From Halovenus salina (GTDB taxonomy: Archaea; Halobacteriota; Halobacteria; Halobacteriales; Haloarculaceae): a stretch of 64,000 nucleotides of DNA. The notes under the pieces were generated by a model. It did no database searches. It was not told where the DNA came from and saw only the letters and a program-made list of their open reading frames with translations. Shown here piece by piece: positions 18,543 through 27,369 of this stretch. The stretch covers positions 1,736,001-1,800,000 of the forward strand of contig NZ_CP112972.1 of the NCBI RefSeq assembly GCF_026410925.1. The letters are read 5' to 3'. Made by a program: the position numbers and the translations under genes. The first letter of the stretch is position 1. The number at the start of each line of letters is the position of its first letter.

Positions 18543-18836
18543 GAACAGCACGAAAGCCCCAGCCGGCTCCGCTCCCGCGCCTCGCTGTCTCCGAAAATCA
18601 AAGATTTTCGGGATGACGAGAATCTCCGATTCTCGAACCACGCTCCAGTCGGTGCTTGCATCGGCGGGGTTCGCGTCGCCGGCTGCCCCTTTCAGTCCCG
18701 CCCAAATTCGCTTTCGAGACCGGGCGGGACTGAAAGGGGCGAGTCGTTCGACGAGCGAGACGACCCAAGGACCGCAACGGAGTGAGGACCGCAGCGAGTC
18801 GCAGCCGTCGAACGACTCGGGGCTTTCGTGCTGTTC
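18543..18836. repeat. Structured element of nested perfect inverted repeats (MITE- or ncRNA-like)
   Basis: This gene-free 294-bp block is bounded by 18-bp perfect terminal inverted repeats (18543-18560 and 18819-18836). Inside are a 19-bp perfect inverted repeat (18685-18703 and 18722-18740, loop 18 nt), a 13-bp pair (18741-18753 and 18806-18818), and two short hairpins: CCGAAAATC/GATTTTCGG at 18594-18614 and CGAGAATC/GATTCTCG at 18621-18639. No convincing protein is encoded; reading frames here are by-products of the symmetry. I recall similar GGGACTGAAAGGGG blocks scattered between haloarchaeal genes, so a dispersed element is likely. Confidence 0.75.
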
Positions 18837-18923
18837 CAAATTTCATCGCCAGCAACATGCTAAACGAAACACCGCTGTCACAGCCCCCCGAAGCGTTTTG
18901 AGCGTCGGCGAAGTACCACATGT

Positions 18924-19205
18924 ATGGCACGCGCTGAAGCCGGTGATTCGGATTCACAGCGTCGAGAGATCCGCCTGGTCGAGGAGGAAGACGGGCGGTG
19001 GTCAGCCATCGATGAAGAGGTGGGCGTGGCAAGCCAGGGCGAGACGCGGTCCGAAGCGCTTGCCAACCTGGACGAAGCAGTCGCACTACACAGAGGCGAG
19101 ATTGGGGAGCCGATAACGGACGCGGACCTCCGCGACCTCGGCGTCGACCCCGACACAGTTCCGGACGAGCCACAGGAGCCAGACGCACCGTGGTTTTCCG
19201 AGTAA
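18924..19205 (+). CDS. hicB: HicB-like antitoxin
   Basis: 93 residues. REIRLVEEEDGRWSAIDEEVGVASQGETRSEALANLDEAVALH is the degenerate RNase H-like fold of HicB, with the final part (TDADLRDLGVDPD) as a hinge or DNA-binding tail. It would neutralise the HicA toxin encoded immediately downstream. No ribbon-helix-helix domain is seen at the C-terminus, as is common in archaeal HicB. Confidence 0.83.
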   Translation: MARAEAGDSDSQRREIRLVEEEDGRWSAIDEEVGVASQGETRSEALANLDEAVALHRGEIGEPITDADLRDLGVDPDTVPDEPQEPDAPWFSE

Positions 19206-19207
19206 TC

Positions 19208-19450
19208 GTGCCCGCCCCGTATTCATCCCGAGAGCTCGTGAATGCCCTCACAGAGATGGGCTACCAGCCAGTCGATCGGGCAGGCAGTCACCTCAAGCTC
19301 CGATACACCCACCCGGAAACTGGTGAAATCCGAAACGTGACAATCCCGATGGGCAAGGAGATCAGCGGCGATACACTTCGAAACATCGCCACCCAGTGTG
19401 GAGCGAATGACTTCCAGCAGTGGTGTAACTGGATCGACGAGCTTCTCTGA
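19208..19450 (+). CDS. hicA: HicA-like mRNA interferase toxin
   Basis: 80 residues if translation starts at GTG 19208, 2 nt after the hicB stop; GTG at 19190, overlapping hicB by 16 nt, would add six residues. SSRELVNALTEMGYQPVDRAGSHLKLRY is the double-stranded RNA-binding-like HicA fold with the catalytic His in GSHLKL. GEIRNVTIPMGKEISGDTLRNIATQCG completes the domain. It cleaves mRNA when free of HicB. Order and spacing support a functional type II pair. Confidence 0.82.
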   Translation: MPAPYSSRELVNALTEMGYQPVDRAGSHLKLRYTHPETGEIRNVTIPMGKEISGDTLRNIATQCGANDFQQWCNWIDELL

Positions 19451-19523
19451 GAACGCGGTACAGTTTTGCCTGTCGAGCAGTTAGAGGGCGGTACTCGACG
19501 CAGTCGGTGAAAAACGGAGACAT

Positions 19524-21896
19524 ATGTCCGAGACGACGGCCGAGGGCTGCCGGTTCTGTGGACGAACAGCCCCAGCAGACCCAATCGGCGACGGCTACTG
19601 CTCGCCAGGGTGTCGAGACGCAGACGAGGCACTCGACGCGACGCCAGCAGAGGCCGAGTCGACGACGGCCCCCGACGAGGACGGCGAGCGCGTCTTCTTT
19701 CACGTCGCCGGAATGCACTGTGTCACCTGTGAGTCGTTTCTGGAATCGGTGGCGCTCGACCAGCCCGGCGTCAGCGATGCGGACGCGAGCTACGTCTCCG
19801 AGAGCGTCCGCGTCACCTACGACCCCGAAGAGACAGACACCGAGACACTCGCCGAGGCGCTCTCTGTCGCCGGCTACCGCGTCGCCGACCGCGAGCGGAC
19901 GGGCCAAGAGTCGGTGACGACAGTCCTCTCCCGAGAGGGTGGCGCAGCGACGCGCGACCTCGAAGACCTGCTCGGCTTTCGGTACGCCGCCGGCGTTCTC
20001 TTTGGCCTCTTTCTCATGTTTCCCTACGTCGTCGTCCTCTATCCCTATCAGCTCTCAGCGCTGGTCGGCGGCCCACTCCAAGGGTTCGAGGGCGGGGCGA
20101 TGGACAGCGGCACTATCCTGCTGTTGCCGCTGTTTGCGAGTGTCGCCGGCGTCGTCGTCTTCTTCACCAGCCTGCCGGTCCTCCGGGGGGCCTACGTCAG
20201 CATCAAGACCCGCGAGCCGAACACGGACCTCCTCGCGGCGGTGACACTGCTCGGCGCGTACGGCTACAGCATCCTCGCCCTGCTGCTCGGTCGGCTCGAC
20301 ATGTACTTCGATCTGACTATCCTCGTGGGTGCAGGCGTCGTCGCCGCCGTCTTCTATGAGTCGCTGACCAAACAGCGCGCGATGGACCACCTCACCGACC
20401 TCACTATCTCACAGACGGAGACAGCGACACTGTACAGCGACGACGAGACCGTTCCCGTCGAGGAGCTGACGCCGGGCGAGGAAGTCCTCGTCGGACAGGG
20501 CGAGCGAATCCCGGTCGACGGCACCCTGGCGGCAGACTCCTGTACTGTCGACGAATCCGTCGTCACCGGCGAGTCCCTGCCAGTCGAGAAAGCACCCGGT
20601 GACCGGCTCGTCGGTGGTTCAGTCGTCACCGACGGAGCGGCTGTCCTCCGCGTCGGTGACCCGCCGACCAGCAGCATCGACCGCCTCACCACGGCGGTCT
20701 GGCTCCTCCAGAGTGCGACACACGGCCTCCAGCGCGGGGCCGACAGCGTCGCCGGCCGCGTCGTCCCGCTGCTCGCTGGCGGCGCAGTCGCCGTCGCCGC
20801 AGTCGTCCTCGCAACGACCGGGCCGATTGCTGCCCTGCTCGGGGCGCTGACGGTCGTCCTGGTGGGCTGTCCGTGGGGGCTGGCGCTGTCGACGCCGCTG
20901 TCGGTGGCGGCGAACCTACAGGCGGCGATGGAGCGGGGTATCGTCGTCTTCGACGAGACGGTCTTCGAGCGCGTCCGCGAGACTGATGTCGTGGTTTTCG
21001 ACAAGACGGGGACGCTCACGCGCGGCGAGATGACTGTCCGGGAGGCCGATGCCCCACCAGCGGTGTTATCCATCGTCGCCGACCTCGAAGCGCGGGCCGC
21101 TCACCCGGCCGCCGACGCCATCGCCGAGGCCTTCGGTGACCGCGTCACGGACGGCGGAACCGCCGCCAGCGTGGCCGAGTTCGAGACGCTCGGGCGCGGT
21201 GTCGCCGGCACCGTCGACGACGACCGCTATCTCGTCGGCCACCCGGACCTCTTCGAGGAGCGAGGGTGGTCGGTTTCGGAGTCAATTGCAACAACTGTCG
21301 CGGACGCACGCACGGACGGTCACCTTCCTGTCGTCGTCGGTCGCGACGGCGAGGCGGAGTGGACCATCGTTCTGGGCGATGAGCCACGCGAGGGCTGGGA
21401 AGGGGTGCTCTCGGAACTGGGCGAACGCGGCGTCGACGTCGTCGTGTTGACCGGCGACGATCCCGAGGCGACCCGGTTTTTCGAGTCACGGGCCGACGTG
21501 ACAGATGTCTTCGCCGAAATCCCGCCCGAGGGCAAGACCGAGGCACTCTGCCGTCTCCAATCCGAACAGACCGTGACGATGGTCGGCGACGGCACCAACG
21601 ACGCGCCCGCGCTGGCACAGGCGGACCTGGGTATCTCGCTGGGCAGCGGGACCGCACTGGCCTCAGACGCCGCGGACGTGGCTATCGCGGACGACGACCT
21701 CGCGGGCGTCGAGACGACCTTCGACCTCGCGGGCGCGGCCGGCGAGCGCGTGAGGCAGAACACGGCGCTCGGCCTCCTTTATAACGTCCTGACGATTCCG
21801 GCGGCGCTGCTTGGTGTGTTGAATCCGCTGATAGCAGTTCTCGCCGCGTCGATAAGCGGCGTATTGCTGGCGGCGAACGCCCACCGCCCGCTTTAG
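19524..21896 (+). CDS. Heavy-metal P1B-type ATPase with atypical CPW motif
   Basis: 790 residues. A Cys-rich N-terminal motif (CRFCGRTAP ... YCSPGC, ~8-33) precedes an HMA-like domain with GMHCVTCESFLE (~65-75), then membrane helices, the TGES actuator loop, DKTGTLT phosphorylation site, the HP dipeptide in RAAHPAADA, and GDGTNDAPAL. The helix-six metal site reads GCPWGLALSTP where copper pumps have CPC. The final helices (NTALGLLYNVLTIPAALLGVLNPL) are intact. GGAGA lies just before the start. The protein probably moves a metal across the membrane, perhaps copper for oxidase assembly; the CPW change makes the substrate uncertain. Confidence 0.87.
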   Translation: MSETTAEGCRFCGRTAPADPIGDGYCSPGCRDADEALDATPAEAESTTAPDEDGERVFFHVAGMHCVTCESFLESVALDQPGVSDADASYVSESVRVTYDPEETDTETLAEALSVAGYRVADRERTGQESVTTVLSREGGAATRDLEDLLGFRYAAGVLFGLFLMFPYVVVLYPYQLSALVGGPLQGFEGGAMDSGTILLLPLFASVAGVVVFFTSLPVLRGAYVSIKTREPNTDLLAAVTLLGAYGYSILALLLGRLDMYFDLTILVGAGVVAAVFYESLTKQRAMDHLTDLTISQTETATLYSDDETVPVEELTPGEEVLVGQGERIPVDGTLAADSCTVDESVVTGESLPVEKAPGDRLVGGSVVTDGAAVLRVGDPPTSSIDRLTTAVWLLQSATHGLQRGADSVAGRVVPLLAGGAVAVAAVVLATTGPIAALLGALTVVLVGCPWGLALSTPLSVAANLQAAMERGIVVFDETVFERVRETDVVVFDKTGTLTRGEMTVREADAPPAVLSIVADLEARAAHPAADAIAEAFGDRVTDGGTAASVAEFETLGRGVAGTVDDDRYLVGHPDLFEERGWSVSESIATTVADARTDGHLPVVVGRDGEAEWTIVLGDEPREGWEGVLSELGERGVDVVVLTGDDPEATRFFESRADVTDVFAEIPPEGKTEALCRLQSEQTVTMVGDGTNDAPALAQADLGISLGSGTALASDAADVAIADDDLAGVETTFDLAGAAGERVRQNTALGLLYNVLTIPAALLGVLNPLIAVLAASISGVLLAANAHRPL

Positions 21897-22648
21897 AGTC
21901 GCCGGAACTGCTCTTCGAGACAGACTGTGACGATTGATTTCGCGATAGCCAGTCCACCTTCGAGTGGGTCGAGTTTCGTCTCGCCTTTGCGCTCGCCGTA
22001 CTTGATTGGGCGTTCCTGTATATCGTAGCCGCGCATCAGCGGCCGGATCAGCAGTTCCGCGGACAGGCCCGTGTTCTCGGTCCACTCGATGTTCTGGACG
22101 ACCTCGCGGCGGTAGGCCCGCATTCCCGTCGTGGTGTCGTGGACGCGCTCGCCCATGAGCACGCTCGCCGTGAGCGCGAACAGGTGATTCCCCATGCGGT
22201 TGAAGGCGGGCATCGCCTCGGCCCCGTGGTAGAGCCGGTCGCCGCTGACCACGTCGTACCCCTCGTTGATGGCCGCGAGAAACTCCGGCAGTTGTTCCAT
22301 CGGATAGGTGTCGTCGCAGTCGGTCGTCACGACAATCGGCCGGTCGGGGGTGAGAATCGCCTCCTCGACTGCGACTCCGTATCCCTGTGGCTCCTGTTCG
22401 ATGACCCGTGCGCCGTGCTCGCGAGCAATCTCGGGCGTACGGTCCGAGGAACCGTCGACACAGACCACCTCGGCCTGGCCGTCGGTGACCGCCTCAATAT
22501 CAGCAAGGACGGTCCCGATTGCCTCCTCCTCGTTGTAGGTCCCCATCACGACGCTCACGTCCTCGAACGTGAACGCCTCCCTCTCTGTCTCGGACTCGTC
22601 GGTCCGCTCGCCGCCGCCATCGCCGTTGAGATGCTGTCTCTGGCTCAT
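21893..22648 (-). CDS. Family 2 glycosyltransferase (dolichyl-phosphate hexose synthase type)
   Basis: 251 residues. After a ~30-residue acidic start comes VSVVMGTYNEEEAIGTVL, VVCVDGSSDRTPEIAREHGA and VVTTDCDDTYPMEQLP, the GT-A fold with the metal-binding DDT motif. MRAYRREVV and PIKYGERKGETKLDP follow, as in dolichyl-phosphate mannosyl/glucosyl transferases. It has no C-terminal membrane helices, so it acts at the cytoplasmic face. Its stop overlaps that of the convergent P-type ATPase. A TTTAGG-N4-CCTAAA palindrome begins 32 nt upstream of its start, suggesting metal-dependent control together with the genes at 22.7-29.7 kb. Confidence 0.83.
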   Translation of the reverse strand: MSQRQHLNGDGGGERTDESETEREAFTFEDVSVVMGTYNEEEAIGTVLADIEAVTDGQAEVVCVDGSSDRTPEIAREHGARVIEQEPQGYGVAVEEAILTPDRPIVVTTDCDDTYPMEQLPEFLAAINEGYDVVSGDRLYHGAEAMPAFNRMGNHLFALTASVLMGERVHDTTTGMRAYRREVVQNIEWTENTGLSAELLIRPLMRGYDIQERPIKYGERKGETKLDPLEGGLAIAKSIVTVCLEEQFRRL

Positions 22649-22680
22649 TATCCCCGCTTTCGACCCGACGCATTTATGCT

Positions 22681-22696
22681 TTTAGGTTTGCCTAAA
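22681..22696. promoter_or_regulatory. Iron-box-like palindrome upstream of the GT2 gene
   Basis: TTTAGG-TTTG-CCTAAA has perfect 6-bp arms. It lies between the GMC oxidoreductase stop and the glycosyltransferase start, over the likely promoter (minus-strand GCATAAAT is adjacent). The form matches sites of DtxR-family metal-dependent regulators such as the haloarchaeal Idr/SirR proteins. No regulator gene is in this window. Confidence 0.65.
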
Positions 22697-22714
22697 CAAT
22701 TTGCAGCGCGTCGT

Positions 22715-24298
22715 TCACAGGGCGTCTTCGAGGCCGTCGGCCGCCCGGAGCGCGAGCGCCGCAATAGTGAGGGTGGGGTTCATCGCGCCCCCGGTCGGGA
22801 AGACGCTGCTCCCGACAATCCAGCAGTTGTCGAGGTCGTGGGTCCGCAGCGTCGGGTCGACAACGCTCTCTGTGGGGTCAGTTCCCATCCGGGTCGTCCC
22901 CATGTGGTGGTAGGCGGGGCCGGTCGAGTCGGGCCCGGCCTGCCAGGTAATCTCGGCCCCAAGTTCGGTCAGTATCCGTTCCTGAATCTCGTTTGCACGC
23001 TCGATAGTTCGCAGTGCCCGCTTGCCGACGTTCCAGTGTACGTCAGGGACCGGATTGCCGTGGTCGTCAGTTTGCTCGCGGTCCAGTCCAACGTAGCTGT
23101 CCTCGCGGGGGAGCTGTTCGACCAGCGCGCCGACCGCGACGTGGTTGCCGTAGTCCTCCTGGAGTTGCCCGAGCAGGTCGTCGCCCCACGTGTCGCCAGA
23201 CAGCGCCATCTCCACGGGCGAGGGGCCGGCGTAGTTGAAAAACTCCAATTTGAACGGGCCGACCGCCTCGTCGGCCTCGTCGTAGAACTGGTGGGACCCA
23301 CTTGTGAGAAAGCCGACGTGGTTCTGGCGGGTCGGCTCGTCCAGGACGCCGCCGGTTCCGGCAAAGAGGTGGTCCATGAAGTACTGGCCCACGTGTCCGC
23401 TCGAATTTGCCAGCCCGTCGGGGTACTCCTCGGACTCCGAGAGCAGCAGCAGGCGCGGGGTTTCGACGCCACCACAGGCGATGACGAACTGGTCGGCCGT
23501 CTGGCGGTACTCCCCCTCCGGGGTGGCGTAGACGGCCGCCTCAACGCTGTCGGCGTCGTGGGCCAGTCGCCCGACAGCCGCGCGGTCGATGACCGTCGCA
23601 CCGGCGTTCTCTGCGCGTTCGATGTGGACCGTCGCGTCGTATTTCGCGCCGGAGGGACAGACCGGCTGGCAGGTGCCGTAGCCGACACACTCGCTGCGGT
23701 CGTCGTAGGGTTCGGAGTTGCGGGCGTTTGGGACCGAGTGCATGTCGATACCCAACTCGGCGCAGGCTTCTGCGAACAGGCTGTCGCTGTAGGAGGGTTC
23801 GAAGGGAGCCATCGGGAACGGCTCCTCGCGGGGCGGGGCGTAGGGGTTGTCCATCCCGCCAGCGACGCCAATTTCGCGCTCAGCGTCGGCGTAGTAGGGT
23901 TGCAGGTCAGCGTAATCGAGTGGCCAGTCGACGCCGACGCCGCGTTCGCTCGCGGAGTTGAAATCAGCCTCGTGGAGACGCATCACCATTCCCTGCCAGT
24001 GTAACGTCGAGCCGCCGACGCCTTTGACGCGGGCGTGATTCAGCGGGTAGAAGCGCTCGCCGGAGCTCGAATGGGCGTCGCGCTCGGAGTCGCCGTCCCA
24101 CACCGCTGGGCGGTCGTAGGCCGGTCGGACCGCCCGCTCCTGTCTGGCGAGCCTATCCTCGGGATCAAAACGCGGTCCCGCATCGAGGACGACAACCTCG
24201 TGGCCTGTGGCGGCGAGCCTGGCGGCGACGAGCGCGCCCGCTGGCCCCGCGCCGACGACACAGACATCGGCGTCGGGAACGGGTTCACGCCCACTCAT
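22715..24298 (-). CDS. GMC-family FAD oxidoreductase
   Basis: 527 residues. The FAD-binding motif CVVGAGPAGALVAARLAATGHEVVVLDAG spans residues 12-40, and GGSTLHWQGM is the second flavin contact. A Cys-rich stretch ECVGYGTCQPVCPSGAKYD follows, then the substrate domain, and a C-terminal THHMGTTRMG-like segment (PAYHHMGTTRMGTDP) with the catalytic His pair. Membrane-bound gluconate/sugar dehydrogenase large subunits look like this. It overlaps the upstream small-subunit gene by 4 nt, so they form one complex. The iron box at 24.81 kb suggests induction under iron limitation. The substrate is unknown. Confidence 0.87.
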   Translation of the reverse strand: MSGREPVPDADVCVVGAGPAGALVAARLAATGHEVVVLDAGPRFDPEDRLARQERAVRPAYDRPAVWDGDSERDAHSSSGERFYPLNHARVKGVGGSTLHWQGMVMRLHEADFNSASERGVGVDWPLDYADLQPYYADAEREIGVAGGMDNPYAPPREEPFPMAPFEPSYSDSLFAEACAELGIDMHSVPNARNSEPYDDRSECVGYGTCQPVCPSGAKYDATVHIERAENAGATVIDRAAVGRLAHDADSVEAAVYATPEGEYRQTADQFVIACGGVETPRLLLLSESEEYPDGLANSSGHVGQYFMDHLFAGTGGVLDEPTRQNHVGFLTSGSHQFYDEADEAVGPFKLEFFNYAGPSPVEMALSGDTWGDDLLGQLQEDYGNHVAVGALVEQLPREDSYVGLDREQTDDHGNPVPDVHWNVGKRALRTIERANEIQERILTELGAEITWQAGPDSTGPAYHHMGTTRMGTDPTESVVDPTLRTHDLDNCWIVGSSVFPTGGAMNPTLTIAALALRAADGLEDAL

Positions 24299-24801
24299 TT
24301 CGGCCCCCGCTGGTAGGTGTCGCTCCCGCCAGGGTGACTCTGTGGGTTCTCGATGCCGACCAACTCGCCGCCGGTCGGCGAACTGTACAGGGCGAGTAAC
24401 AGCTCGTTGACGACGTAGAACCGGACCCGCTCGGCGAGCGTCCCGTCGGGGTCCTCGTCGGCCGCGTCGGCCCCTACCTCACGTAGCAGGCTATCCCGGG
24501 TCGCAGGGTCCAGCGCCGACAGCTCCGCCCCGTACCACTCGCGGGAAACGCCCTGTAGCTCCTCGACGGTCTCGTACATTGCCGGTCCGTGTCTCGGCCG
24601 GTCGAGTCTGGCCGGCAGGAACGACCTGACGAACGACTCCACGCCCGAGACCGGCGAGGGGTAGACGACTGTCGCAACCGCGACGTAGCTCTCGACGACA
24701 GACTGCTCGCTCTCTTGCGGTGCGCGAACGGCACAGCCCGCCGCGGCGGTTGTGCCAAGCGCCGACAGCGCGGCGAGCGCGTCCCGTCTGGACAGCTCCA
24801 T
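24295..24801 (-). CDS. Gluconate 2-dehydrogenase subunit 3-like Tat lipoprotein
   Basis: 168 residues. The N-terminus MELSRRDALAALSALGTTAAAGC is a Tat signal with a lipobox Cys at about 23. The remainder (VVYPSPVSGVESFVRSFL ... REWYGAELSALDPATRDSLLREVG ... FYVVNELLLALYSSPTGGELVGIENPQSHPGG) matches the small subunit of gluconate-2-dehydrogenase-type enzymes. It is exported folded and partners the GMC subunit (4-nt overlap). It would place the dehydrogenase on the outer face of the membrane. Confidence 0.83.
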   Translation of the reverse strand: MELSRRDALAALSALGTTAAAGCAVRAPQESEQSVVESYVAVATVVYPSPVSGVESFVRSFLPARLDRPRHGPAMYETVEELQGVSREWYGAELSALDPATRDSLLREVGADAADEDPDGTLAERVRFYVVNELLLALYSSPTGGELVGIENPQSHPGGSDTYQRGPK

Positions 24802-24808
24802 GGGCGCT

Positions 24809-24824
24809 CCTAGGCAAACCTAAA
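24809..24824. promoter_or_regulatory. Iron-box-like palindrome in the divergent GMC/permease promoter
   Basis: CCTAGG-CAAA-CCTAAA lies in the 57-nt gap between two divergent start codons. The core TAGG-N4-CCTA arms are symmetric and the outer bases less so. A TTATAG TATA-like stretch follows for the permease. One site could control both transcription units. Confidence 0.6.
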
Positions 24825-24858
24825 CCTTATAGTCGTTGGAGCGGCTTCGTTGAGCTAG

Positions 24859-26472
24859 ATGCGAGGGCCCGTTGCGGTGCTCCAGGAGGTCCGAAGACAG
24901 TTTTCGAGGGACGAACTGCCGCTCGGCCTAACCTTGCTCTGTGGTGTGATAGCAGCCAGCATGGTATTTCCGGTCTCCTGGCTGGTCATCAAGGCACTCC
25001 AGGTCGAGCCCGACCGGGCAATTGGGCTCATCTTCCAGCAGGACACGCTCGACATTCTGGCCAACAGCCTCCTCTTGATGGGTGGCGTGACGGGGTTTTC
25101 GGTCCTGTTGGGGGTCCCACTTGCCTATCTCACCACACGGACGAACCTGCCGTTCCGGCGCTTCTGGACGGTCGTGGTCGCGCTCCCGCTCGTGATTCCG
25201 AGTTACATCGGCGCGTTCACGTTCGTCTCCGCGTTCGGTCCCCGCGGCGAGTTCCAGAACATGCTCGCGCCGCTTGGCATCGAAGAGATACCCGAAATAT
25301 ACGGCCTGGGCGGGGCAACGCTGGTCATCACGCTGTACACCTACCCGTACGTCTATCTCACCGCGCGAGCATCGCTGTTGACACTCGACACCTCCCTGCT
25401 CGAAGCAGCGCGCACGCTCAATCACTCGCGGTGGGAGGCATTCCGGCGGGTGACACTCCCACATATCCGGTCGGCGACGGCGGCCGGCGGCCTGCTGGCG
25501 GCGCTGTATGCCGTCTCTGATTTCGGAACGCCGGCAATTATGCGTCTGCCGGTGTTCACCCGGGAGATATACAGGGAGTTCCGACTCGCCGGCACGGAGT
25601 ACGCCGCCATGCTCTCGTTGCACCTGCTCGGTATCGTGCTGGTGGTGCTGGCACTCGAACAGCACATCCGCTCGGACGACAGGCTCGACGGCGACACAAG
25701 CAACCCCGCGAAACCAGTCGACCTGGGGCGGTGGCGCTGGCCCGCAGTCGTCTTGCCGCTTGCGGTCACCGCGCTTGCCCTGCTGGTGCCACTCTGGATT
25801 CTCCTGCTCTGGGTGACCCGTGCCGAGGATGTCACCGGCCGCTCCAATCTCGCCTTCGAACTCGGCCACATCGTCAACTCACTCGAAGTCGCGGGCGCGG
25901 CCGCGATACTCTCGGCGATGGCGGCGATTCCAATTGCCTACTACGCGGCACGTCGTCGCTCCTGGCTGTCGACGGTCTTCGAGCGGATGACCTACATCGG
26001 CTTCGCCGTCCCGGGTATCGTCCTTGCCTTCTCGCTTGTCTTTTTCGGCACCGATTACGTCCCTTCGTTTTACCAGACAATTCCGCTGTTGGTGTTTGCC
26101 TACGTCGTCCGGTTCATGTCCCAGGCCGTCGGCATCATCCGCTCTGGCACCCAGCAGGTCGACCCGACGCTCGTCGAGGCCGCGCGAACGCTCGGTGAGT
26201 CGTCGCTGGGTGCGTTCCGTCGGGTGACGCTGCCGCTTATCGGCTCCAGCGTCGTCGCCGGGATGGCGCTTGTCTTTCTGACGACGATGAAAGAGCTCCC
26301 GGTGACGCTCGTGCTCCGCCCGACCGGGTTCGAGACCATCGTGACACAGATTTGGCGCGCCCAGAGCAACCTTGTCTACCAGTACGCGGCCGTTCCGGCA
26401 CTCCTGTTGCTCGTCATCTCGGGACTGTCGATGGTCATTCTCCTCTCACAAGGCGGCCAGGAAGGGCTCTAG
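24859..26472 (+). CDS. Iron(III)-type ABC transporter permease, two fused permease domains
   Basis: 537 residues with about 12 membrane helices. The two halves each carry an EAA loop for the ATPase: EAARTLNHSRWEAFRRVTLP at about 192-211 and EAARTLGESSLGAFRRVTLP at about 440. This duplicated architecture is that of the FbpB/SfuB iron permease. The binding protein is encoded 2.1 kb downstream at 28.6 kb, but no ATPase gene is present in the window. An iron-box-like site lies upstream. It ends in a 4-nt overlap with the convergent acyltransferase gene. Confidence 0.88.
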   Translation: MRGPVAVLQEVRRQFSRDELPLGLTLLCGVIAASMVFPVSWLVIKALQVEPDRAIGLIFQQDTLDILANSLLLMGGVTGFSVLLGVPLAYLTTRTNLPFRRFWTVVVALPLVIPSYIGAFTFVSAFGPRGEFQNMLAPLGIEEIPEIYGLGGATLVITLYTYPYVYLTARASLLTLDTSLLEAARTLNHSRWEAFRRVTLPHIRSATAAGGLLAALYAVSDFGTPAIMRLPVFTREIYREFRLAGTEYAAMLSLHLLGIVLVVLALEQHIRSDDRLDGDTSNPAKPVDLGRWRWPAVVLPLAVTALALLVPLWILLLWVTRAEDVTGRSNLAFELGHIVNSLEVAGAAAILSAMAAIPIAYYAARRRSWLSTVFERMTYIGFAVPGIVLAFSLVFFGTDYVPSFYQTIPLLVFAYVVRFMSQAVGIIRSGTQQVDPTLVEAARTLGESSLGAFRRVTLPLIGSSVVAGMALVFLTTMKELPVTLVLRPTGFETIVTQIWRAQSNLVYQYAAVPALLLLVISGLSMVILLSQGGQEGL

Positions 26473-27281
26473 CGGTTCTGCTCGAACCACTCGACGGCGA
26501 AGTCGACGAGCGCCTGCTGGTCAATACGTTTCACCTCCGCCACCCCGACCGTTCCCGTCTCGACAGCGTCGGGGTGCTCGCGCTCGAAGGCCGCCCCACA
26601 GGCGTCGAAATCCTCGTCGCTGAACGCGATATCCTCCCACTCGACCCACTTGCGCTCGCCGTCGACGAGCATCGCGCTGGCACAGGCTTTCGTGGCGATA
26701 TCGAGGTCGGCGCGGTACTCCGCGAGGTGTATCGAGGTGTTCGTCGCGTGGTCGGTCCCCAGAAAGAGCACGTCGCCGTCGCGCTCGTAGATCCGCGCCA
26801 GCGGCGACCCCTCGCCCAGTGAGTACCTAAGCGAGTGGTCGGTGGTGATGTCGCCGGCATCGGCTCCCCAGGCGGCAAACGAGTGCTGTGGGTGGTTGCT
26901 CCGGATAACGCCCGGACAGGAGCGGAAACACTCGGCGATTGCACCCATCCCCTGTGTCGGGGTCACCGCCGGCCGGTACGGCGGCATCCGGGCGCGAATC
27001 GTCTCGTACCACGACTCTGGAACCGGTGGGTGGCTCATCGACGACGGCTCCATGTTGCCCGGCGAGTGTGTCGGCATCACGATGGTCCCGTCCTCGTCGA
27101 CGGTCCGCTGCAGCGCGTCGACGACGGCTGGCGCGCCGCCACAGACCCAGCCAAGCGACGACAGCGACCCGTGGACGAGAACGGTATCCCCATCCCCGAC
27201 GCTGAGGCCTTTGAGGTCCTCAGTCATCGAGGCGACTGTCACCGGTTCCGGCGAACGCTCTTCGGGCGGCGTTTCGTCCAT
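26469..27281 (-). CDS. AAC(3)-family N-acetyltransferase
   Basis: 270 residues from ATG at 27281. DTVLVHGSLSSLGWVCGG is the acetyl-CoA-binding opening of the AAC(3) family. DGTIVMPTHSPGN, RSNHPQHSFAAWG and LFLGTDHATNTSIHLAE supply the conserved active-site residues. Bacterial relatives acetylate aminoglycosides, whereas archaeal members have no known antibiotic role. Here it lies inside an iron-responsive locus, with an iron-box-like site at 27344 upstream. I infer it may acetylate an amine in a metal-binding or glycan metabolite. Confidence 0.82.
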   Translation of the reverse strand: MDETPPEERSPEPVTVASMTEDLKGLSVGDGDTVLVHGSLSSLGWVCGGAPAVVDALQRTVDEDGTIVMPTHSPGNMEPSSMSHPPVPESWYETIRARMPPYRPAVTPTQGMGAIAECFRSCPGVIRSNHPQHSFAAWGADAGDITTDHSLRYSLGEGSPLARIYERDGDVLFLGTDHATNTSIHLAEYRADLDIATKACASAMLVDGERKWVEWEDIAFSDEDFDACGAAFEREHPDAVETGTVGVAEVKRIDQQALVDFAVEWFEQNR

Positions 27282-27343
27282 ATGAACTCCCTTCCTGAGC
27301 GACACAATAAGCTTCGTGGTCGGCTGACAGTCAACCACACACG

Positions 27344-27357
27344 TTAGGCCTGCCTAA
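27344..27357. promoter_or_regulatory. Iron-box-like palindrome upstream of the AAC(3)-like gene
   Basis: TTAGG-CCTG-CCTAA has perfect 5-bp arms and lies 62 nt upstream of the AAC(3)-like start codon. With the site at 27370 it forms a tandem pair in one 122-nt divergent intergenic region, the densest of this locus. Confidence 0.65.
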
Positions 27358-27369
27358 GAATCGACAATC

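Noticed and set aside
18445..19116. Protein-coding frames through the inverted-repeat element
   Set aside because: They exist on both strands and arise from the palindromic sequence; none has a recognisable domain.
22139..24004. A 621-codon open frame on the plus strand across the GT2 and GMC genes
   Set aside because: Both minus-strand genes under it have complete family motifs; long antisense frames are usual in GC-rich haloarchaeal DNA.
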